Assembly (NCBI GenBank): GCA_938003765.1
Contig: CALKYE010000148.1
Span: 1 to 36,910, forward strand
Reading direction: 5' to 3'
Length of the DNA: 36,910 nucleotides
Origin: an uncultured Planctomycetia bacterium
GTDB taxonomy: Bacteria; Planctomycetota; UBA1135; GCA-002686595
A program made the position numbers and the translations under genes. Below the pieces are notes generated by a model. The model was not told the DNA's origin and ran no database searches. It was given only the letters and a program-made list of their open reading frames with translations. Shown in pieces: positions 32,471 to 36,910 of the stretch. Within the stretch, counting starts at the first letter, position 1; the number at the start of each line of letters is the position of its first letter.

Positions 32471-33082
32471 ATGAAGATCCTCCCCATCCTGGTTCTGTCC
32501 CTGTCCGTCCCGGCCGTCGCGTTGACCGCCGCCGCGCTCCAGCCCGCAGCGAGCGCCGCGTCGTCGACCGTCGCCGCCGAAGCCACCAAGTTCAAGATCG
32601 ACAGCGGTCACTCGAGCGTCCTGTTCCGCGTGAAGCACTTCGGCGTCAGCAACTTCTACGGCCGCTTCAACAAGGTCAGCGGCGAGATCACCTGGGACGC
32701 CAAGACCCCCGAGGCCTCGTCGATCTCGATCGAGATCGACGCCGCCAGCGTCGACTCCAACGACAAGGGACGCGACGACCACCTGCGCAACACCGACTTC
32801 CTGAGCGCCAAGGAGTTCCCGACCATCAGCTTCAAGTCCAAGTCGGTGAAGAAGAAGGGCGCGCAGCTCGAGCTGACGGGCGACCTGACGCTGCACGGCG
32901 TGACCAAGTCCGTCACGACGACCGTCGACCTCACCGGCGAGGGTGAGACGCCCTTCGGCTACCGCGCGGGCTTCGAGACGACGTTCGACATCAAGCGCTC
33001 GGAGTACGGCGTGTCCGGCGTCCCGGGCGGCGTCGGCGAAGACGTTCGCATCACCGTGTCGATCGAGGGCGTCAAGGCCTGA
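32471..33082 (+). CDS. YceI family periplasmic lipocalin-like protein
   Basis: Exported protein of 203 residues. The ATG at 32471 opens a signal peptide (MKILPILVLSLSVPAVALTA). The YceI domain covers about 38-203 and has the classical blocks: TKFKIDSGHSSVLFRVKHFG, NFYGRFNKVSGEITWD, SIEIDAASVDSNDKGRDDHL, FLSAKEFPTISFKSKSV and LTGDLTLHGVTKSVTTTVDL. These proteins fold as an extended lipocalin and bind isoprenoid lipids such as polyprenyl chains in their cavity. A role in lipid carrier handling or stress response is common in the family but not shown here. A strong hairpin terminator follows. Confidence 0.96.
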   Translation: MKILPILVLSLSVPAVALTAAALQPAASAASSTVAAEATKFKIDSGHSSVLFRVKHFGVSNFYGRFNKVSGEITWDAKTPEASSISIEIDAASVDSNDKGRDDHLRNTDFLSAKEFPTISFKSKSVKKKGAQLELTGDLTLHGVTKSVTTTVDLTGEGETPFGYRAGFETTFDIKRSEYGVSGVPGGVGEDVRITVSIEGVKA

Positions 33083-33114
33083 CGCAGACCGCTCCACTCG
33101 AAACGCGAGCCCAG

Positions 33115-33147
33115 CGAGGCGCGTCGGAAGTCCTCCGGCGCGCCTCG
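33115..33147. terminator. Strong hairpin terminator after the YceI gene
   Basis: GAGGCGCGTCGGA pairs with TCCGGCGCGCCTC to form a 13-base-pair stem with one G-U wobble, closed by an extra C-G pair, around a five-base loop (AGTCC). It starts 32 bases after the YceI stop, in the convergent gap with the large leftward gene, so it may stop both transcripts. No T tract follows. Confidence 0.75.
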
Positions 33148-33243
33148 TGCGTTGGCGTGGCGATCGGAAGTCGACGATGGGCTGCCGCGACGATGCGCCA
33201 ACGCTCACCGCACGAGCGCGCGCGGCGGCGCTGACGCCGCCAG

Positions 33244-36144
33244 CTAGCTCGGCTCGAGCTCCACCGAACGCACCTCGTGCCCCTTCAGCTTCAAGTCGAC
33301 GCGCGGGCGCGCCTGTCCCTCGATGCGCAGGTCGATCTCGACCCGCCACTTGCCCGGCGCGAGCCCCGTCGCCGTCGCGCGACCGCGGCTGTCGAGCGTT
33401 TGCACGCGCACCTCGCGTCCTCCGTCCGCGTTCTTGGGGCCGTCCAGTCGCCGCAGGATGAGTCGCGGGCGTGTTTCAGGGCGGTCCCAGCGCACGAGCG
33501 AAACGCGCACGCTCGCCGCCGCGTCCAGCACGAGGTCGCCGAGGTCGCGCTCGACTCCGACCTCGGGTGTGAAAGGCTTGGTCTGGTGCGTCTGGTGGCG
33601 CGAGTGGCTGACCTCGATCGCGATTCGCTCCGCGGGCGCTCCGAGGATGGTGAAGCGTCCATCAGCGTCGGTCGCGGGGATGGACGGTGAGTCGATCCTC
33701 TGGAAGGGCGAGGCCGGGCGACCTCGCGTGCGCGCGTTCGGCTGCCAGCGGCCGACGGAGATGCGCGCACCCTCGATCGGATTGCCCTCGCGGTCGACCA
33801 CTCGCCCGACCAAGGACGTGCGCGGAATCACGATGTCGAAGGTGTGCTCGTCGCCGTCGTAGGACAGCTCCATTCGCGTCGGCACGAGCAGGTCCGCGTG
33901 GAACACGCTGAGGTTCCAACCGCCGGGCCCGAGCTGCTCGAACAGATAGCGACCCTCGGAGTCCGTTCGCGTGCGCAGCACTCCGTCGGGGTTTCGCGCG
34001 CGCGGATGCGGCGAGTTGGCGGCGCTCAACATCACGACCGCGTTGGCGAGCGGAGCGCGCGCGAAGCTGACGCGCCCGCTGAGCGAACCGCGCGGAAGCG
34101 CGCGCAGCTCGAGCTGCGCTTCGACGTCCGGCGCGACCACGGTCGACGCGAAGGTTCGGGCGTGTTCATCGGCTGTGCGCGCGGCGCCGACACGGTGCTC
34201 GACGAGCCAGGCCCGATAAGCGCCCGGAGTGAGCCCCTCGAAGCGCGCCAGTCCTTCGGAGTCGGTCAGCGCCTCGCGCTCGAAGAAACGGTGGGCCTCG
34301 ATGCGGCTCACGTCGACGGACGGATCGCGGTGCAGCACCACCTTGCGCGAAGGCGCCGGCGCGTCGTGGGCGTCGAACACGCGAACCTGGAGCGCAGGCC
34401 CGACCGCGAGCGCGATCTCGATCGTCTCCGGCGTGGCGCGGAAGCACACCTCGATCGGCTCGCTCGACGCGTAGCCCTTGAGCCTCGCCATCGCCCAGCC
34501 GCAGCCTTCGCGCTCACCCCACAAGCGGGTCATCCCGTTCGGATCGGTGAGGTCACTGCGAGACTCGACGATCTCGCGACTGCGCTCGCGCGGCGCGGAA
34601 ACCGACTCCAGCGCGGCGTCGCCGAGGGACACGACCACTCGCGCGCCGGACAGCGGACGCCCGGTGAGCGCGTCGCTCACGCGGAAGTCGAGCCGCGGCT
34701 GCGGCGCCAGTTCGACGGCCGCCAACTCGACGCTGGCGCCCGGGCGCAGTTCGAAGTCTGGCGCGCTGGCCGAGAAGTAGCCCTCCGCCCGCAGCGTCAA
34801 GACCACGACTCCACTGGACTCGATGGTTCGATCGGTCAGCAGCACGAGCCCGCCGTCGGCGCGCTTCTCGCTCCGAAGCGACAGCCCGCGCAAAGTTCCG
34901 TCCGGCCGACGCACCTGAGCGTGCGCCCTGAACTCGCTCACGGGCGCGCCCGTCACGGCGTCGCGCGCGTGGACGACGATGCTCGACACGGCGCCGACTT
35001 GGAGCAGTACGTCGCGTTCGCCTCCGCGCACGTCCAACTCCGTCTCGTAGTTCCAATCCTGGTTGCGCGAGTCCTTCTCACTCGAAGCGAGCCTCAGCCG
35101 CACGAGCGCCTCCGGCGCAATCCCCACCAGCGTGAACTCGCCGTGCGGCCCGAGCGTCGCGCGCCGAGTGGAGTTCTTGACGGGGCCGCGATCGACGCCG
35201 GGTTCGTCGAGCGCGCTCGCCCGCACCTCGAGGTCCGAGAGCGCGGGCGCGTTGGGACCGGGCGCCAAGACCACGCGCCCCTCGATGGTGGAACTGGGCG
35301 GGAAACGCAGCTCGAGACGCGTCTCGTCGCGCCACTCCATGCGCCCCGCGCTGGTCGCGACGAAGTCGGGATGCTCGCTCGAGTGAACCAGGATCGTCCA
35401 CGGGCCGACGGGTTGGGGAGCGAGTTCGAACGAGCCGTCCGCTGCGCTCTGGCCGAGCACGACTCCGCGCTCTCCCGGGAAGTCGCCGAGCGACGGGCGC
35501 GTCGAGCTGTCGGGGCGGATCAACCAGGCCCCCTCGACGGGCGCTCCCTCCGCGGAGAGCACGCGCCCCGCCAGCAAGAGTCCCGGGAGCAGCTCGATCT
35601 CGCCCAGGTCGGTCGTCTGGCCGCTCCCGACGAACACTCCGTCGATGTCGCGCGGCGCCTTTTCGCTCGAGCGCAAGGCGAGTCGCAGTGCGCCGATCGG
35701 CGCTGGGTTGATCGTGAACCGTCCTTCGGCGTCGGACTGTGTTTCACCGAGCTTGCGCTCAGCCGCCTGCCAAGCGCGCGCGTCGAGCGGAAGTTCGGGG
35801 CCGCTCTCCGCGGACGCGAACAAGACGCGCACGTCCGGCACGGCGTTGCCCGTCGAGTCGACCAGGCGTCCGACGACGGTGGTGCGGGCGCGCGCCTCAC
35901 GTTCGTCGCGAGCGCGCTGTTCGACGCTCGGCGCGAGTGCGTCGCGTTCGAGCAGCTCCGCGCTCGGCGCGGCCACGTCGGCGTCCTCGATCAGAGGCTC
36001 GGCCGTGCTCGCGGCGCTCTCGACACTTCGCGTCGGGCTCGCAAGCGCGGGCTGCGCGTCGTACGTCGGCGTCGCGCCCAGCCACCAGGCCAGAGCCGCC
36101 ACGGCGAGGGCGAGCGCGAGCAACGCGATCCAGAGCGTGCGCAT
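33244..36144 (-). CDS. Large membrane-anchored protein with multiple carboxypeptidase-regulatory-like domains
   Basis: Protein of 966 residues. The ATG at 36144 begins a short basic start and one hydrophobic anchor (MRTLWIALLALALAVAALAW); upstream in-frame ATGs are less likely. A linker of about 80 residues precedes tandem Ig-like carboxypeptidase-regulatory-like domains. Their start strands are visible as TTVVGRLVDSTGNAVPDVRV, LLAGRVLSAEGAPVEGAWLI, STIEGRVVLAPGPNAP, GSLSGRVSFARAPLANAVVM and TSLVGRVVDREGNPIEGARI, with further less clear units between. Such domains in Planctomycetota and Bacteroidota proteins usually act as structural or adhesion modules; no catalytic motif is seen. It lies 111 bases after the peroxiredoxin gene on the same strand. 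Confidence 0.8.
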   Translation of the reverse strand: MRTLWIALLALALAVAALAWWLGATPTYDAQPALASPTRSVESAASTAEPLIEDADVAAPSAELLERDALAPSVEQRARDEREARARTTVVGRLVDSTGNAVPDVRVLFASAESGPELPLDARAWQAAERKLGETQSDAEGRFTINPAPIGALRLALRSSEKAPRDIDGVFVGSGQTTDLGEIELLPGLLLAGRVLSAEGAPVEGAWLIRPDSSTRPSLGDFPGERGVVLGQSAADGSFELAPQPVGPWTILVHSSEHPDFVATSAGRMEWRDETRLELRFPPSSTIEGRVVLAPGPNAPALSDLEVRASALDEPGVDRGPVKNSTRRATLGPHGEFTLVGIAPEALVRLRLASSEKDSRNQDWNYETELDVRGGERDVLLQVGAVSSIVVHARDAVTGAPVSEFRAHAQVRRPDGTLRGLSLRSEKRADGGLVLLTDRTIESSGVVVLTLRAEGYFSASAPDFELRPGASVELAAVELAPQPRLDFRVSDALTGRPLSGARVVVSLGDAALESVSAPRERSREIVESRSDLTDPNGMTRLWGEREGCGWAMARLKGYASSEPIEVCFRATPETIEIALAVGPALQVRVFDAHDAPAPSRKVVLHRDPSVDVSRIEAHRFFEREALTDSEGLARFEGLTPGAYRAWLVEHRVGAARTADEHARTFASTVVAPDVEAQLELRALPRGSLSGRVSFARAPLANAVVMLSAANSPHPRARNPDGVLRTRTDSEGRYLFEQLGPGGWNLSVFHADLLVPTRMELSYDGDEHTFDIVIPRTSLVGRVVDREGNPIEGARISVGRWQPNARTRGRPASPFQRIDSPSIPATDADGRFTILGAPAERIAIEVSHSRHQTHQTKPFTPEVGVERDLGDLVLDAAASVRVSLVRWDRPETRPRLILRRLDGPKNADGGREVRVQTLDSRGRATATGLAPGKWRVEIDLRIEGQARPRVDLKLKGHEVRSVELEPS

Positions 36145-36255
36145 GGAAGTGACGAAGGACGCGGGGCGCACCGCGCGACCCACGTCCTCCGAGGTTACAA
36201 AGCTCGAGACTTCAGCGGGCCGCGAGCTACGGCGCATCAGCGGTCGAGCGCCGGC

Positions 36256-36708
36256 TCAGCCCAGCTTGGCCAGCGCAGCCTTCACCGCGCCCATGTCGCG
36301 GGCTTCGGGGGTCTTCTCCTGGACCTGGACGAAGGCCACCTTGCCGTTCTTGTCGACGATCACCGTCGCGCGGTGGCTGATGAAGCCCGCGGGGTGAACC
36401 AGGTCGTACTGCTTGGTGACGTCGAGCTTGGGATCGGCCAGCAGCTCGTGCTTGATGCCACGCTCCTTGCGCCAGGCCTTGTGCGACCAGGTCGAGTCGC
36501 GGCTGATGCCGACCACCACCGCGCCCGGGATGTTGAGCGTCTGGTCGGTCGACAGCGAGCAGTTCTCCTTCTCGCAGGTCGGGCTCCAGTCGAGCGGGTA
36601 CCACAGCAGCACCACGTTCTTGCCGCGCTGAGCGGACAGCTTCCACTCCTGCTCGTCCTGGGTCTTGAGGGTGAAATCCGGGGCGTCTGCGCCGACTTGG
36701 ATGGCCAT
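36256..36708 (-). CDS. Peroxiredoxin of PrxQ/BCP-like type
   Basis: Cytoplasmic thiol peroxidase of 150 residues that reduces hydrogen peroxide and organic peroxides. The active-site block is VLLWYPLDWSPTCEKENC, giving P-x3-S-x2-C with the peroxidatic Cys45 and a second Cys50 in CxxxxC spacing, the arrangement of PrxQ/BCP enzymes in which the second Cys resolves. The conserved Arg is Arg113 in FISHRATVIVD. The start is the ATG at 36708 (MAIQVGADAPDFTLKTQD). Both Cys positions use true Cys codons, so this is not a selenoprotein. The 202 bases upstream to the window edge hold no gene that I can recognise and probably contain its promoter. Confidence 0.93.
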   Translation of the reverse strand: MAIQVGADAPDFTLKTQDEQEWKLSAQRGKNVVLLWYPLDWSPTCEKENCSLSTDQTLNIPGAVVVGISRDSTWSHKAWRKERGIKHELLADPKLDVTKQYDLVHPAGFISHRATVIVDKNGKVAFVQVQEKTPEARDMGAVKAALAKLG

Positions 36709-36910
36709 GGGTGCTGGGGCGGGGTTGGGTGACTTGGGGAGCGTGGTTTGGAACGAGAGCCCCGCGGTCGGGTGGTTCGCGATGCGATGCTCGCGCCGGA
36801 GGACCGGGCGCTTCCGCGGGATCGGGCGAGGAGTCTAAGCAGCTCGCGCGGCAACCTCCAGCGCGCGTCAGGGTCACGCAGCACGAGCGCAACGCGAGGT
36901 TCGGACTGCG

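Noticed and set aside
36256..36708. Peroxiredoxin as a second selenoprotein
   Set aside because: Both active-site positions (Cys45, Cys50) use true Cys codons and the frame has no internal TGA.

Overview
This high-GC window (about 70% by eye) holds 26 protein-coding genes packed on both strands. I see no rRNA, tRNA, CRISPR array or insertion sequence, and no gene-free stretch reaches 300 bases. It looks like the chromosome of a free-living Gram-negative-type bacterium, most likely a Planctomycetota member or close relative. This is inferred from large secreted repeat proteins ending in a Cys/Gly-rich C-terminal module, sulfatase-like, Gfo/Idh/MocA and sugar-epimerase genes, carboxypeptidase-regulatory-like repeats, and mostly weak Shine-Dalgarno sequences. 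No marker gene is present to prove it.

Layout. (1) 1-7843 is a phosphate locus. pstS, pstC and pstA run leftward, with pstA cut by the window edge. A PhoR-like histidine kinase and phoU run rightward from a shared divergent region. No phoB lies between kinase and phoU, and pstB must be beyond the edge if present. (2) 7850-11500 is a leftward run of a TMTC-like glycosyltransferase with TPRs, a HupE/UreJ-type membrane protein and a CrcB/FluC fluoride channel. (3) 11560-13752 encodes a secreted protein with a propeller-like domain and four exact-length 33-residue thrombospondin-type-3-like repeats. (4) 13874-16153 is a sugar isomerase/epimerase plus Gfo/Idh/MocA oxidoreductase pair, divergent from a secreted beta-helix protein (16335-17591). 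(5) 17692-18678 is a TlpA-like thioredoxin gene interrupted by one in-frame TGA exactly at the first Cys of the CxxC motif; I read it as a selenoprotein. NnrE lies upstream of it. (6) 19559-24608 holds a sulfatase-like phospho/sulfohydrolase, a GT-C membrane protein, an HtrA protease, a small lipoprotein and a small unknown. (7) 24618-27062 encodes a seven-unit SBBP-repeat propeller protein, divergent from a translationally coupled operon: an exported class V aminotransferase, an exported RidA and a glycosyltransferase, then a VOC protein. (8) 30511-36708 holds a reprolysin-type metalloprotease, a YceI protein, a large multi-domain carboxypeptidase-regulatory-like protein and a PrxQ-like peroxiredoxin.

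The most striking item is the thioredoxin-like gene at 17692-18678. The frame stays open for 64 codons before and 263 codons after the TGA. The TGA makes a U-G-A-C motif after a beta strand ending D-F-W, the remaining thioredoxin fold follows downstream, and a hairpin with a G-rich apical loop starts directly after the TGA as in a bacterial SECIS. The second is the coupled pair of an exported PLP enzyme and an exported RidA, suggesting PLP chemistry with imine clean-up outside the cytoplasm.

Limits: no similarity search, folding program or genome context was available. Functions come from motifs read by eye, and several starts are judgement calls as stated in the entries.
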